A DNA stretch of 64,000 nt, from positions 1-64,000 of the forward strand of contig NZ_JAAVUN010000017.1 in the NCBI RefSeq assembly GCF_012163155.1, in the 5' to 3' direction. Shown piece after piece: positions 39,772 through 49,108 of this stretch. Every line of letters begins with the position of its first letter. Positions within the stretch are counted from its first letter, which is position 1. The notes under the pieces are model-generated. The model had not been told where the DNA came from. It did no database searches and worked only from the letters and a program-made list of their open reading frames with translations. The stretch comes from Kocuria subflava. GTDB taxonomy: Bacteria > Actinomycetota > Actinomycetes > Actinomycetales > Micrococcaceae. The position numbers were made by a program, and so were the translations under genes.

Positions 39772-40932
39772 TCAGCGTTCGCGCTTGTAGAAGGGCAGAG
39801 CCACCACAGTGAACGGGGTGGGTTTTCCACGCAGGTCCACCTGGAGCTCAGTACCCACCTCTGCCAGGTCCGGGCGCACGAAAGCCAACGCGATGGCGTG
39901 GCCCAGTGTTGGGCTGGGGGCACCTGAGGTCACCTCACCCACGGTGTCGCCGTCGTGAAGGACGGCGTATCCGGGGCGAGCTGCGCGTTTGGTGTCGTTG
40001 GCCAGGCCCACCAGCTTGCGCTGCGGTCCGGATTCCTTGATGGCTGCCAGGGCATCCCGTCCCACAAAGGACACTTTGGACTTCAAAGCCACCACCGGGC
40101 CCAGGCCCGCGCTGAACGGGTCAATCGATTCGGAGAGCTCGTGACCGTGCAGCGGCATGCCAGCCTCTAGACGCAGCGAGTCACGGGAGGCCAAACCACA
40201 CGGAACCAGGCCGTAGGACTGGCCGGCTGATTCCAGCAGTGTCCACAGACGTTGGGGTGCCTCTGGATCGGCTTCCGCATCCACGTAGATCTCGAAACCG
40301 TCCTCCCCCGTGTAGCCGGTGCGGGCCAGTTTCACGGGCAGTTCACCGTCTCCGGTCTCCACCACGACGTCGACGATCGCGTAATACCGCAGCGCCTTCA
40401 CTGCCTCCACGCTGTCGGCAGTGACAACCTCCAGCAAGATGGCTTCCGAGGCTGGTCCCTGCACCGCAATCAGTGCAGTGGCCTCCGTGCGGTCGGAGAT
40501 GGTGACGTCAAAGGTGTGACCATCAGGCGTGCCGGTGCGCCCCTCGAGCGCGGCCAACGCCGCCGGGGTGTTGGCAGCGTTGGGTACCACCAGGAACTCG
40601 TCCTGACCCAGGCGGTAAATGATCAGGTCATCGATCACGCCACCCTGCTCATTGCACAGCAGTGAGTACTTGGCCCTGCCGACCTCGACCGCGGACAACC
40701 GCCCCACCAGGGCGTAGTCCAGGAATGCTGCGGCCTCCGGGCCGGTCACCAAGACTTCCCCCATGTGGGAGAGGTCAAAGATTCCAGCGGCCTGCCGGAC
40801 GGCCAGGTGCTCAGCCACGTCGGAGCCGTAACGCAGGGGCATCCACCACCCACCGAAGTCGGTGAAGGAGGCGCCCAGGCGCTCATGGACGGAGCTCAGC
40901 GCAGTGGGCTTGGAGTTGTTCGGCGCGCTCAA
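39772..40932 (-). CDS. gcvT: glycine cleavage T protein (aminomethyltransferase)
   Basis: Tetrahydrofolate-dependent aminomethyltransferase, 386 residues. Landmarks are [58 protein letters not shown], and [21 protein letters not shown]. It overlaps gcvP by 4 nt. It releases ammonia and makes methylene-tetrahydrofolate from the H-protein intermediate. Confidence 0.96.
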   Translation of the reverse strand: MSAPNNSKPTALSSVHERLGASFTDFGGWWMPLRYGSDVAEHLAVRQAAGIFDLSHMGEVLVTGPEAAAFLDYALVGRLSAVEVGRAKYSLLCNEQGGVIDDLIIYRLGQDEFLVVPNAANTPAALAALEGRTGTPDGHTFDVTISDRTEATALIAVQGPASEAILLEVVTADSVEAVKALRYYAIVDVVVETGDGELPVKLARTGYTGEDGFEIYVDAEADPEAPQRLWTLLESAGQSYGLVPCGLASRDSLRLEAGMPLHGHELSESIDPFSAGLGPVVALKSKVSFVGRDALAAIKESGPQRKLVGLANDTKRAARPGYAVLHDGDTVGEVTSGAPSPTLGHAIALAFVRPDLAEVGTELQVDLRGKPTPFTVVALPFYKRER

Positions 40933-43900
40933 CGCGGGGTCTCCTCCTTGGTGTTGGTGGTGGCTTCCCGGTTCTCGCTGTGGGCAGCGCCCTTGGGATC
41001 GGGAGTCTCCGTTGCATCGGCACTTTCCGAGGCCCCAGCGGTTTTTGCTGCATCAGCGGCATTCTCCACGACGACGTCGTCGTGATCACGTGAGTCCGCA
41101 AAGGCTTCAGGCGGCGGGCAGGAGCAGACCAGGTTGCGGTCCCCGTGGGCGCCGTCAATGCGGCCCACCGGTGGGAAGTACTTGTCCACGCGCAAGGACG
41201 GCAACGGGAAGGCTGCCCGTTCACGGGTGTAGGCGCGCTCCCACTGATCGGCAACCAGAACGGCGGCGGTGTGCGGTGCGTTGCGCAGCACCGAGTCCTC
41301 TGCGCTGACCTCACCATTGGCCACGGCTTCAATCTCTGCGCGAATGGCAATCATGGTGTCCACAAACCGGTCCAGTTCCGCCAGGTCCTCCGACTCCGTG
41401 GGCTCCACCATCAGGGTGCCACTGACGGGGAAGGACTCTGTGGGCGCGTGGAAGCCGTAGTCGATCAGACGCTTGGAGACGTCCGCCACGGTGATGCCTG
41501 AGCGTGCAGTGAGCTTGCGGAAGTCCAGGATGCATTCGTGGGCCACCAGACCGTTCTCACCGGTGTAGAGCACCGGGAAGTGCTCATCCAGGCGCTTGGC
41601 CAGGTAGTTGGCGTTGAGCAGTGCAACGGATGAGGCGCGGGTCAGCCCCTCCCCTCCCATCAGCGCCAGGTAGGCCCAGGAGATCGGCAGGACACCGGTG
41701 GAGCCCCACCGGGTGCTGGAGACCGGCAGACCCTTGCCCACAGAGGCGGCGTCGTGCGCCTCATGGGTGTGACCACCCACGGTGGGGCGACCAGGATCCC
41801 CCGCCAAGGGGTCCCCGGGGAGGAACCGCACCAGGTGTTCAGCCACGGCCACAGGACCAACGCCTGGGCCACCGCCACCGTGCGGGATGCAAAAGGTCTT
41901 GTGCAGGTTCAGGTGGGAGACATCCCCACCGAACTTGCCGGGCTGGGCCAGGCCCACCATGGCGTTGAGGTTGGCTCCATCCACGTACACCTGGCCACCG
42001 GCCGCGTGCACGGTCTCGCACACGGCCTTGACCTCTGACTCGAAAACGCCGTGGGTTGAGGGGTAGGTGATCATGATGGCCGCCACCCGGTCCTGGTTCT
42101 CCGCAATGGCTTTGTCCAGATCCACCGGATCAATGGTGCCGTCCGGCGCAGTCTTGACCACGCGAACCCGCAACCCTGCCAGAACGGCAGAAGCGGCGTT
42201 GGTGCCGTGGGCGGAGGCCGGGATCAAGCACATGTCCCGCTGATCATCCCCGCGGGAGATGTGCCAGCGGCGAATGGCCAGCAGACCCGCCAGCTCACCC
42301 TGTGAACCGGCATTGGGCTGCACGGAGACCTTGGCATAGCCGGTGATCTCCGCCAGGCGGTCCTCCAGGTCCGTGACCAGATACTGCCACCCCTGCATTC
42401 GCTCGGCCGGCGAATACGGGTGGACGTCTGCGAACTCAGGCCACGTGATGGCCGCCATCTCCACTGCAGCATTGAGCTTCATGGTGCAGGAGCCCAACGG
42501 GATCATGGTGCGGTCCAAGGCCAGGTCCCGGTCGGCCAAACGGCGCAACCAGCGCATCATCTGGGTTTCGGAGCGGTAATCGTGGAAGTTCTCGTGCGTC
42601 AGGAAGTCGCTGGTCCGGCGCAGGTTCTCGGGCAGGTTCGGCTCGGACAGTTCGGTGGCCGGTGCCTTCGCTCCGAACACCTCGGCCACGGCCGCGATGT
42701 CCTGGGCCGTGGTGCGTTCGTCCGTGGAGACTCCTACGTGGTCGGCGTCCACGCGCCGCAGGTCGATGCCCTGCGCTGCCGCGGCGGCCAGGATGTCGTC
42801 CGCCCGACCGGGCACCCGGGCGACGAGTGTGTCGAAGAACTGCTCCGCCACCAGCTCGACCCCGGCCTCGGCGAGTGCTGCCGCCAGGTTGACGGCGTGT
42901 CCGTGGACGCGCTTGGCGATCGCGGTCAGCCCCTCCGGGCCGTGGTACGCCGCGTAGCAAGCGGCCACCTCGGCCAACAGCGCCTGGGCGGTGCAGATGT
43001 TGGAGGTCGCCTTTTCACGGCGGATGTGCTGTTCACGGGTCTGGAGCGCCAAGCGGTAGGCGGGTCGGCCGGCGTCGTCGTGACTCACGCCCACCAGGCG
43101 ACCGGGCATGGAGCGCTGCAGACCATCTGTGACCGCCATGAAGGCGGCGTGTGGACCGCCGGCGAACAACGGCACGCCGAAGCGCTGGGAGGTGCCCACG
43201 GAGATCTCCGCGCCCAGGTCCCCGGGGGCGGCCACCAGCGTCAGGGCCAGGAGGTCGGCGACGACGGTGACCATCGCGTTGCGCTCGTGGGCCTCACCGA
43301 TCACCTGCGACCAGTCGTGCAACCGACCGGAGGAACCGGACTGCTGGACGATCACGCCGGCCACCGGCTCGTCGATCTGGGGCAGGCCCTCGGTCAGGTC
43401 CAGGATGCGCAGGTCCAGGCCGACGGCGCGGGCACGGCCGGGGAGCAGCGCGAGCGACTGCGGGAACAAGTCCTGGTCCACCAGGATCACACCGTTCTTG
43501 GCCTTGCGGTTGGCGCGGCTCATCAGCAGCGCGGCCTCGGCTACGGCGGAGGCTTCATCCAGCAGGGAGGCGTTGGCGATGGGCAGCCCCGTGAGGTCCT
43601 GGATCATGGTCTGGTAAGTCAACAGCAGCTCGAGGCGGCCCTGTGAGATCTCCGGCTGGTACGGGGTGTAGGCCGTGTACCAAGCCGGACTCTCCAGCAA
43701 GTTGCGGGCAATTGCCGGCGGGGTGATGGTCCCGTAGAACCCCTGGCCGATCATGGGTGTGCCGGGGTCGTTCTGGTCTGCGATCCGGCGCAGTTCCGCC
43801 AGGACCTGGGCCTCCGTCAACGGGGCCGGTAGCTCCAGCTCCTGTTCCTGCCAGATGCTGGCGGGAATCGCCCGGTCGACCAGATCGGCGAGGGAGTCCA

Positions 43901-44015
43901 CACCCACGGTGCTCAACAGGCGCTCGAACTCGGCGCCCCGCGGACCGATGTGACGGTCCACGAAATCGTGCGCATCCTGCCCCACGGGGCGGGCGGGTGC
44001 TTCTGACGAACTCAT
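40929..44015 (-). CDS. gcvP: glycine dehydrogenase (decarboxylating), P protein
   Basis: PLP-dependent P protein, a single 1028-residue chain with both homologous halves. The N-terminal half begins [21 protein letters not shown]. The PLP Lys lies in [22 protein letters not shown] in the C-terminal half. ATG 44015 follows GAGGGAG; the longer frame runs into the riboswitch. The last 50 or so residues (from about [15 protein letters not shown] to the end) are an acidic, low-complexity tail not normally found in GcvP. It is first in the riboswitch-controlled operon. Confidence 0.96.
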   Translation of the reverse strand: MSSSEAPARPVGQDAHDFVDRHIGPRGAEFERLLSTVGVDSLADLVDRAIPASIWQEQELELPAPLTEAQVLAELRRIADQNDPGTPMIGQGFYGTITPPAIARNLLESPAWYTAYTPYQPEISQGRLELLLTYQTMIQDLTGLPIANASLLDEASAVAEAALLMSRANRKAKNGVILVDQDLFPQSLALLPGRARAVGLDLRILDLTEGLPQIDEPVAGVIVQQSGSSGRLHDWSQVIGEAHERNAMVTVVADLLALTLVAAPGDLGAEISVGTSQRFGVPLFAGGPHAAFMAVTDGLQRSMPGRLVGVSHDDAGRPAYRLALQTREQHIRREKATSNICTAQALLAEVAACYAAYHGPEGLTAIAKRVHGHAVNLAAALAEAGVELVAEQFFDTLVARVPGRADDILAAAAAQGIDLRRVDADHVGVSTDERTTAQDIAAVAEVFGAKAPATELSEPNLPENLRRTSDFLTHENFHDYRSETQMMRWLRRLADRDLALDRTMIPLGSCTMKLNAAVEMAAITWPEFADVHPYSPAERMQGWQYLVTDLEDRLAEITGYAKVSVQPNAGSQGELAGLLAIRRWHISRGDDQRDMCLIPASAHGTNAASAVLAGLRVRVVKTAPDGTIDPVDLDKAIAENQDRVAAIMITYPSTHGVFESEVKAVCETVHAAGGQVYVDGANLNAMVGLAQPGKFGGDVSHLNLHKTFCIPHGGGGPGVGPVAVAEHLVRFLPGDPLAGDPGRPTVGGHTHEAHDAASVGKGLPVSSTRWGSTGVLPISWAYLALMGGEGLTRASSVALLNANYLAKRLDEHFPVLYTGENGLVAHECILDFRKLTARSGITVADVSKRLIDYGFHAPTESFPVSGTLMVEPTESEDLAELDRFVDTMIAIRAEIEAVANGEVSAEDSVLRNAPHTAAVLVADQWERAYTRERAAFPLPSLRVDKYFPPVGRIDGAHGDRNLVCSCPPPEAFADSRDHDDVVVENAADAAKTAGASESADATETPDPKGAAHSENREATTNTKEETPR

Positions 44016-44061
44016 ATGGGACTCCCTCATTCGTGGGGCCTCGCGCGAGCCCCAGCCGGAT

Positions 44062-44275
44062 CCTCCCCGCTCTGTCCTTGGACCTGAGAGATTCAACGGG
44101 AAACCTCCCGTTTGCCCCGTCGGTGACGGATCCCGCCCGCAATGGGCCGGCCCGTACTTTCCAGAGTTGCCGAGCGTCCCGGTGCGGGTGCCTGAGAGTT
44201 TCCCGGGGAGGGATTGCTCCTACGGCGCCCCACGCAGTTTCCGCGGGGTCTCTCCCGGGAACGCTCGTCGGCATG
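44062..44275 (-). ncRNA. tandem glycine riboswitch
   Basis: On the minus strand, upstream of gcvP, two glycine aptamers follow one another. The first (about 44265-44175) starts CGGGAGAGACCCCGCGG and includes AAACTCTCAGGCACCC. The second (about 44160-44062) includes CGGGCGGGATCCGTCACCGACGGGGCAAAC and AATCTCTCAGGTCCAAGGACAGAG. Each carries the conserved CGGAG/GAGA and CTCTCAGG features of the class. Tandem glycine riboswitches usually turn on gcv genes when glycine is plentiful. Confidence 0.9.
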
Positions 44276-44396
44276 TTCGTTTATGCGGTGAGCTTAGCGT
44301 GACGTGGGTCTCTGCACCAAGGTCCGGAACACCCCGGGCCCTGGCGCGGACCCCGCGGCCGCCGGCCCCTTGGACACTGGTCCGTGCCCGCGGGTT

Positions 44397-45353
44397 TCAG
44401 CGGCTCCGCTCGACAGTGCGGGCCAACCGGTCGCTCATCGCACTCATGGCTGCCACCAGCTCCGGCGGCTCGAGGACCTGGGCCGGCATGGGCAGGGACA
44501 CCAGCCGGAAAGCCACCCAGTCGAACTCCTCCGTGTACGTGGTCAGCACGCAGCTGTCCGGTCCGTCGGCGTCCAGCGGTCCCACATCGGCCGGGATCTG
44601 GGCGCTGGCCTCCTCCCTGGAGGCCAGGAACCGGACGCGCACCCGGGTGCTTCGCCCACCGTGGGAGACCGCTTGGCGCAGGTGCACCTGAATGTCCGGG
44701 GTGGGCCGTGGGCTGTAGCGGAACGTGGTCAGCCGCGCGGACTCGATCCGGTCCAGCCGGAACGTCCGCCAGTCATCGCGGTCCAGGTCCCATGCGAACA
44801 GGTACCAGTTGCGCCCCATCGACAGGACCCGGTACGGCTCGACGCGACGTTGCGTGGCGGCTCCGTCCCGCGCCACGTAGTCCAGCCGCAGCTGAACCTG
44901 TCCGCGCACCCCCTGGGCCAGAACCAGCAGGATCTCCAGTTGGACGGGTGGGACACCCGTGAGCACGACGTCGACGGCGGCCCCCACGGTCGCGATCTCG
45001 TCCTTGATGGATTGGTGCACCAGTTGCTCGAGGTGAGCCAGGGACCTGACCGCGACCTCGTCCAGGCCCGTGATGCCGGAGGCTGCGGCCAGACGGAGTC
45101 CGACCCCCACAGCAACGGCCTCGTCTGCTTCCAACAACAGGGGCGGGAGGCGCTGCCCGGCACCCAGCTGGTACCCGCCCCCGTGCCCCTTCTCGGACAG
45201 CACGGGATACCCCAGCTCCCTCAACCGTTCGATGTCACGCCGCAAGGAGCGCGTGGTGACACCCAGCTCATCCGCCAGGCTCTGCCCGGTCCACACGGGT
45301 CGAGCCTGCAGGAGGGTCAGCAGGCGCAAGGCTCGTCGGGTCGTGTCGCTCAT
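44397..45353 (-). CDS. YafY/WYL-family transcriptional regulator
   Basis: A 318-residue regulator. The N-terminal HTH_11 domain is RRALRLLTLLQARPVWTGQSLADELGVTTRSLRRDIERLRELGYPV, then GGGYQLGAGQRLPPLLL. The WYL ligand domain follows near residue 185 (GRNWYLFAWDLDRDDWRTFRLDRIES). It is divergent from the DinB-like gene at 45461, with a 107-bp shared promoter region, and probably controls it and the following genes. Its ligand is unknown. Confidence 0.9.
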   Translation of the reverse strand: MSDTTRRALRLLTLLQARPVWTGQSLADELGVTTRSLRRDIERLRELGYPVLSEKGHGGGYQLGAGQRLPPLLLEADEAVAVGVGLRLAAASGITGLDEVAVRSLAHLEQLVHQSIKDEIATVGAAVDVVLTGVPPVQLEILLVLAQGVRGQVQLRLDYVARDGAATQRRVEPYRVLSMGRNWYLFAWDLDRDDWRTFRLDRIESARLTTFRYSPRPTPDIQVHLRQAVSHGGRSTRVRVRFLASREEASAQIPADVGPLDADGPDSCVLTTYTEEFDWVAFRLVSLPMPAQVLEPPELVAAMSAMSDRLARTVERSR

Positions 45354-45460
45354 GGTGTCATCATCGCCTTTTCAGAGGACGGAAAGTGACCTTTGATGGC
45401 GTGACCCTGGTGGTGTCCGGGGCGGAAGGCCCGCCCGGTTCAGCCGGAGGAGCGACACCG

Positions 45461-46030
45461 ATGAACACGCAGATCGACCCCCTGACCGCCGTCGTCGAAC
45501 AGTTCAAGATCCACTGGAACCACCAGTTGAAACAGCGGCTGGTCACGTTGACGGACGACGAATACTTCTTCGATCCCACGCACGACCGTTCAGCCTGGAC
45601 CGTCCACGCGCGCGACAGCGGAGGGGCCGCCGTTCAGGGCGGATCCGGCGAGATGGTCATCGACTTCGAGTTCCCCGAACCCGATCCCACGCCGTTCACC
45701 ACGATCGCCTGGCGGCTGGGCCACGTGATCGTCGGCATTCTGGCCGTCCGCAATCACGACCACCTGGGCGCGCCGGAGGCGTCCTACCTGGACTGGGAGT
45801 ACGCCCCGACGGCGGCCGAGGCGATCGACCAGCTGCAGCACCAGGTGGACGTCTGGTTCAGCGGCATCCGCAGTTTCGACGCCGAGCGGCTGGCGGCCCC
45901 GTGCGAGCCTGCGGAAGGTGAATGGGCCGACCGTCCCATGCTGAGCCTGATCCTGCACATCAACCGCGAGCTGATCCACCACCTGTCAGAGGTCTCCTTG
46001 TTGCGAGATCTCTACGCCCACACCCGCTAA
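45461..46030 (+). CDS. DinB-like protein
   Basis: A 189-residue protein resembling the DinB/YfiT four-helix family. Landmarks are FTTIAWRLGHVIVGILAVRNHDHLG near residue 88 and LILHINRELIHHLSEVSLLRDLY at the end, which offer the three histidines of the usual metal site. ATG 45461 follows GGAGGAG by 8 nt. It is the first gene downstream of the divergent WYL regulator. Related proteins act as thiol-dependent transferases or are of unknown role. Confidence 0.8.
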   Translation: MNTQIDPLTAVVEQFKIHWNHQLKQRLVTLTDDEYFFDPTHDRSAWTVHARDSGGAAVQGGSGEMVIDFEFPEPDPTPFTTIAWRLGHVIVGILAVRNHDHLGAPEASYLDWEYAPTAAEAIDQLQHQVDVWFSGIRSFDAERLAAPCEPAEGEWADRPMLSLILHINRELIHHLSEVSLLRDLYAHTR

Positions 46031-46083
46031 TTTCTGCCTCCGAGCACTGAAACTTTGTCAGCAATCCACGAACAGGAGCAGTC

Positions 46084-46695
46084 ATGCCGTTCTTCACCCG
46101 CCAAGTCACCACCGAAACTGACGCGCTGGCCGCGTACGCGGCACAACAGATCCACCAGCTCGCCACCACTCTGATCGGGCTGGATGACGAACAGATCCGG
46201 GCCACTCCCACGGCCAGCGAGATGAGCCTTGCGTCCCTGGCCAGGCACTGTCTCTACGTGGGCAACGACGGATTGTTGGCCACCGCTGTCGACCCCTCAC
46301 GGGCTGAGACACACGGCACGGGCGACATCTCCGCGGGGGAACCGTTGGCCGCAGGGATCCGCCCGGAGGACACGTCGGAGAGCCTGATCGAGGCGCTCGA
46401 GGACATGGCCCAATGGGCCGAAGACCTGGTCCCCACGCTGGACATGGACGCCCGGGTCGAGAAGCCGGATGCCCCTTGGTACCCGCAGGACCTCGAGTCC
46501 TGGCCGATGCGCTGGGTCGTTCTGCACTACGTCGAGGAATACGCCCGTCACGCGGGCCACGCGGACATCATCCGGCAGTCAATCGACGGCAAGACAGCCT
46601 ACGAACTCAATGCACTGGCCGATGGCGAACCGTGGCCGCCCGAGGACTGGGGCAAGAACTGGGACGAATGGGTCGAGAACCAGAACCGCGACTGA
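46084..46695 (+). CDS. DinB superfamily protein, DUF664 type
   Basis: A 203-residue DUF664 protein, a DinB branch that in actinobacteria includes mycothiol-dependent enzymes. [14 protein letters not shown] (near residue 51) and [25 protein letters not shown] (near 149) supply the conserved histidines. An AGGAGCAGTC ribosome site precedes the ATG. It probably forms a pair with the DinB-like gene 54 nt upstream. A hairpin at 46739 closes the unit. Confidence 0.88.
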   Translation: MPFFTRQVTTETDALAAYAAQQIHQLATTLIGLDDEQIRATPTASEMSLASLARHCLYVGNDGLLATAVDPSRAETHGTGDISAGEPLAAGIRPEDTSESLIEALEDMAQWAEDLVPTLDMDARVEKPDAPWYPQDLESWPMRWVVLHYVEEYARHAGHADIIRQSIDGKTAYELNALADGEPWPPEDWGKNWDEWVENQNRD

Positions 46696-46738
46696 GATCT
46701 GGAACCCCGGCCCGTCATCTTCGCCCACACGGGTTCCG

Positions 46739-46780
46739 CGACGGTTGCGTGGGTCACACTTGTTGACAACGCAACCGTCG
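46739..46780 (+). terminator. hairpin after the DinB-like pair
   Basis: Perfect 12-bp arms (46739-46750, CGACGGTTGCGT, and 46769-46780) with an 18-nt loop, 43 nt behind the DUF664 stop. No U-tract follows. It could instead be an operator for the alcohol dehydrogenase gene 90 nt further on. Confidence 0.5.
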
Positions 46781-46869
46781 TGCCGGGGCGCCGGCCTCAG
46801 GACGGCGGTTCCGCGCGGAGGAGCGACCACCTCAAGGTCGCCGCCGGAACACTTCAAGGGAGAAGAACT

Positions 46870-48075
46870 ATGCAGGTCACCGCAGCCGTCGCCACCGCCC
46901 CCAAAGAACCACTGACGATCCAGGACCTCGACCTCGACGAGCCCCGCCCGGACGAAGTGCGCGTGCGCATGGTGGCCACCGGGGTCTGTCACACGGACGC
47001 GATCGTCCGCGACCAGTGGTATCCCACTCCCCTGCCCGCCGTCCTTGGTCACGAAGGGGCCGGCGTCGTCGATGCCGTGGGAGCAGCGGTTACCAACGTC
47101 TCCCCCGGCGACAAAGTCGTCCTGAGCTTCGACAGTTGCGGCTCGTGCCGCCTGTGCCTCACGGGTCACCCGGCGTACTGCGAGCAGTTCTACTCCCACA
47201 ATTTCGCGGGCAGGCGCGGGGACGACTCCTCGGCGCTGTCAAAGGACGGCCAGGTCCTCTCGTCCCATTTCTTCGGACAGTCCTCGTTCTCCACCTACGC
47301 CAACGTTGCCGCCCGCAGTGTCGTGAAGGTGGACGACGACGCCCCGCTGGAGATCCTGGGGCCGTTGGGGTGCGGCATCCAGACGGGGGCCGGTGCAGTC
47401 CTGAATGTGCTGCAACCGCGACCGGGCTCCTCCGTCGTCGTCTTCGGCGCAGGCGCTGTGGGGCTGTCGGCCGTCATGGCCGCCAAGATCCGCAACGCCA
47501 CCACCATCGTCTGCGTGGAGATCGTCCAGGAGCGGTTGGACCTGGCGCTCTCCTTGGGGGCCACCCACACCGTCAACGGGCGCGACGGCGACCAGATCCA
47601 GCAGATCAAGGACATCACCGGCGGTGGCGCCGACTACGTCCTGGACACCACGGGTGTGGCCGCGGTGTTCCGCACCATGACGGACTGCATGGGCATCCTG
47701 GGGCACGCCGCGCTGGTTGGCGCCAGCGCATTGGGCACAGAATCCACCATCGACATCGGCACCCAGATGCTCTCCGGACAGAAAATTTCCATGGTGATCG
47801 AAGGCGATTCAACACCACAGGTGTTCATCCCCGAGCTGATCCAGCTGCACAGGGCAGGACTGGTCCCCTTCGACCAGCTGATCCGGACCTACACGTTGCA
47901 GGAGATCAACCAGGCCTTCGACGACAGTCACTCCGGGGATACCCTCAAACCGGTCGTTGTCTTCCGAACGAGAGGTACAAGGAAGTCATCATGTCCCTCA
48001 CGGAACAACTCGGTTTGGACATCCCACTGGTCGCAGCCCCCATGGCGGGTGGGCCCTCCACCCCGGAGCTGGTGA
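46870..48075 (+). CDS. zinc-dependent alcohol dehydrogenase
   Basis: Class III-like medium-chain dehydrogenase. Catalytic zinc ligands are GVCHTD (near residue 40) and GHEGAG (near 61). Structural zinc cysteines are in CGSCRLCLTGHPAYC. NAD is bound at VVVFGAGAVGLSAVMAAK near 188. It resembles benzyl/aryl-alcohol dehydrogenases. Homology ends near PVVVFR at about residue 367; the frame then runs another 35 residues, rich in Trp, Pro and Ser, into the next gene, overlapping it by 85 nt. The natural stop seems to have been lost. ATG 46870 follows GGGAGAAG. Confidence 0.88.
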   Translation: MQVTAAVATAPKEPLTIQDLDLDEPRPDEVRVRMVATGVCHTDAIVRDQWYPTPLPAVLGHEGAGVVDAVGAAVTNVSPGDKVVLSFDSCGSCRLCLTGHPAYCEQFYSHNFAGRRGDDSSALSKDGQVLSSHFFGQSSFSTYANVAARSVVKVDDDAPLEILGPLGCGIQTGAGAVLNVLQPRPGSSVVVFGAGAVGLSAVMAAKIRNATTIVCVEIVQERLDLALSLGATHTVNGRDGDQIQQIKDITGGGADYVLDTTGVAAVFRTMTDCMGILGHAALVGASALGTESTIDIGTQMLSGQKISMVIEGDSTPQVFIPELIQLHRAGLVPFDQLIRTYTLQEINQAFDDSHSGDTLKPVVVFRTRGTRKSSCPSRNNSVWTSHWSQPPWRVGPPPRSW

Positions 48076-49013
48076 TTGCGGCTGCTGAGGCCGGTGGCCT
48101 GGGGTTCCTGGCTGCCGGGTACAAAACTCCGCAGCAGTTGGCTGACCAGATCAGCACCGTGCGAGCAGCCACGTCCACTTTCGGCGTGAACCTGTTTGTG
48201 CCCAACACCTTCCACCCGGATCCGGACCAGTTCAGGTCCTACGTGGAATCACTGGCCCCCGTTGCCACAGAACTGGGAGTGGAACTGGCCACGGAACCAC
48301 GGGATGACGACGACGCTTGGGAGGCCAAGGTGGAGCTCCTGGTCAAGGACCCCGTCCCGGTGGTGAGCTTCACCTTTGGCCTGGCCCCGGCTGATGTGGT
48401 GGGCCGGCTCAAGACCGCCGGTTCCCTGACTGTCCAGACGGTCACCACCCTGGCTGAGGCACACCAAGCTCGTGAGTGCGGCGTGGATGCCTTGGCCGTC
48501 CAGGGGTCTACTGCCGGTGGGCATTCGGCAACGGTTACTCCGCAGGAACCCATCGCCCAGGTCCCCCTTCCGGAGCTGGTGCGCACCATTGCCGGAGAGG
48601 TTGAACTCCCGATCTTTGCCGCCGGTGGGATCAGCACCCCGGAGGCCCTCCAGGAGGTCCTGGCTGCTGGTGCGGCAGCCGCGGTGGTGGGGACTGTGCT
48701 GCTGCGCTGCCCAGAAGCCGGGACCTCGGCACCACACCGCGCCGCGCTGGCCGATTCGCAACGGACGGAGACCGTGATGACCCGCGCCTTCTCCGGCAGA
48801 CCGGCCCGGGCCTTGCGCAACCAGTTCACAGACCGGTATACGGAGAGTGCTCCCCTGGCCTTCCCTGCCGTTCATCACCTGACCGCACCGCTGCGCAAAG
48901 CTGCCACCGCTGCAGGCCAACCCGAGTACATCAACCTGTGGGCCGGTACGGGCTTCCGTAACGCCTCAGCGGCCCCTGCTGCAGAAATCCTCCGGCACCT
49001 GACGGGTCACTGA
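47991..49013 (+). CDS. nitronate monooxygenase-like flavoprotein
   Basis: A 340-residue FMN TIM-barrel protein of the 2-nitropropane dioxygenase family: IPLVAAPMAGGPSTPELVIAAAEAGGLGFLAAGYK at the N-terminus, GVDALAVQGSTAGGHSATV near residue 163, and LPIFAAGGISTPEALQEVLAAGAAAAVVGT near 205. The catalytic-type His is in AGGHSA. ATG 47991 follows AAGGAAG. The reading frame is open far upstream inside the alcohol dehydrogenase gene, but no homology extends there. It might oxidise alkyl nitronates or act as an enoyl reductase-like enzyme. Confidence 0.87.
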   Translation: MSLTEQLGLDIPLVAAPMAGGPSTPELVIAAAEAGGLGFLAAGYKTPQQLADQISTVRAATSTFGVNLFVPNTFHPDPDQFRSYVESLAPVATELGVELATEPRDDDDAWEAKVELLVKDPVPVVSFTFGLAPADVVGRLKTAGSLTVQTVTTLAEAHQARECGVDALAVQGSTAGGHSATVTPQEPIAQVPLPELVRTIAGEVELPIFAAGGISTPEALQEVLAAGAAAAVVGTVLLRCPEAGTSAPHRAALADSQRTETVMTRAFSGRPARALRNQFTDRYTESAPLAFPAVHHLTAPLRKAATAAGQPEYINLWAGTGFRNASAAPAAEILRHLTGH

Positions 49014-49026
49014 TGCCTTGAACAAC

Positions 49027-49077
49027 AACGACGACGGCGGGTCACCTCCCACAGGAAGGTGACCCGCCGTCGTCGTT
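49027..49077. terminator. bidirectional terminator hairpin
   Basis: Perfect 21-bp arms (49027-49047 and 49057-49077) with a 9-nt loop, placed between the stop codons of two convergent genes (49013 and 49109). The stem is GC-rich and lacks a U-tract, as is common in actinobacteria. Confidence 0.85.
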
Positions 49078-49108
49078 GCCGTGAGGAACTAGCTCGCCAG
49101 CAAAAGCG

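Noticed and set aside
42420-43646. Plus-strand open frame of about 400 codons opposite gcvP
   Set aside because: A shadow of the conserved glycine dehydrogenase; the composition (His, Gly, Val, Gln rich) is typical of antisense frames.
47016-47990. A fusion of alcohol dehydrogenase and nitronate monooxygenase
   Set aside because: The open frame upstream of 47991 is a different frame from the dehydrogenase and carries no homology, so no fusion exists.
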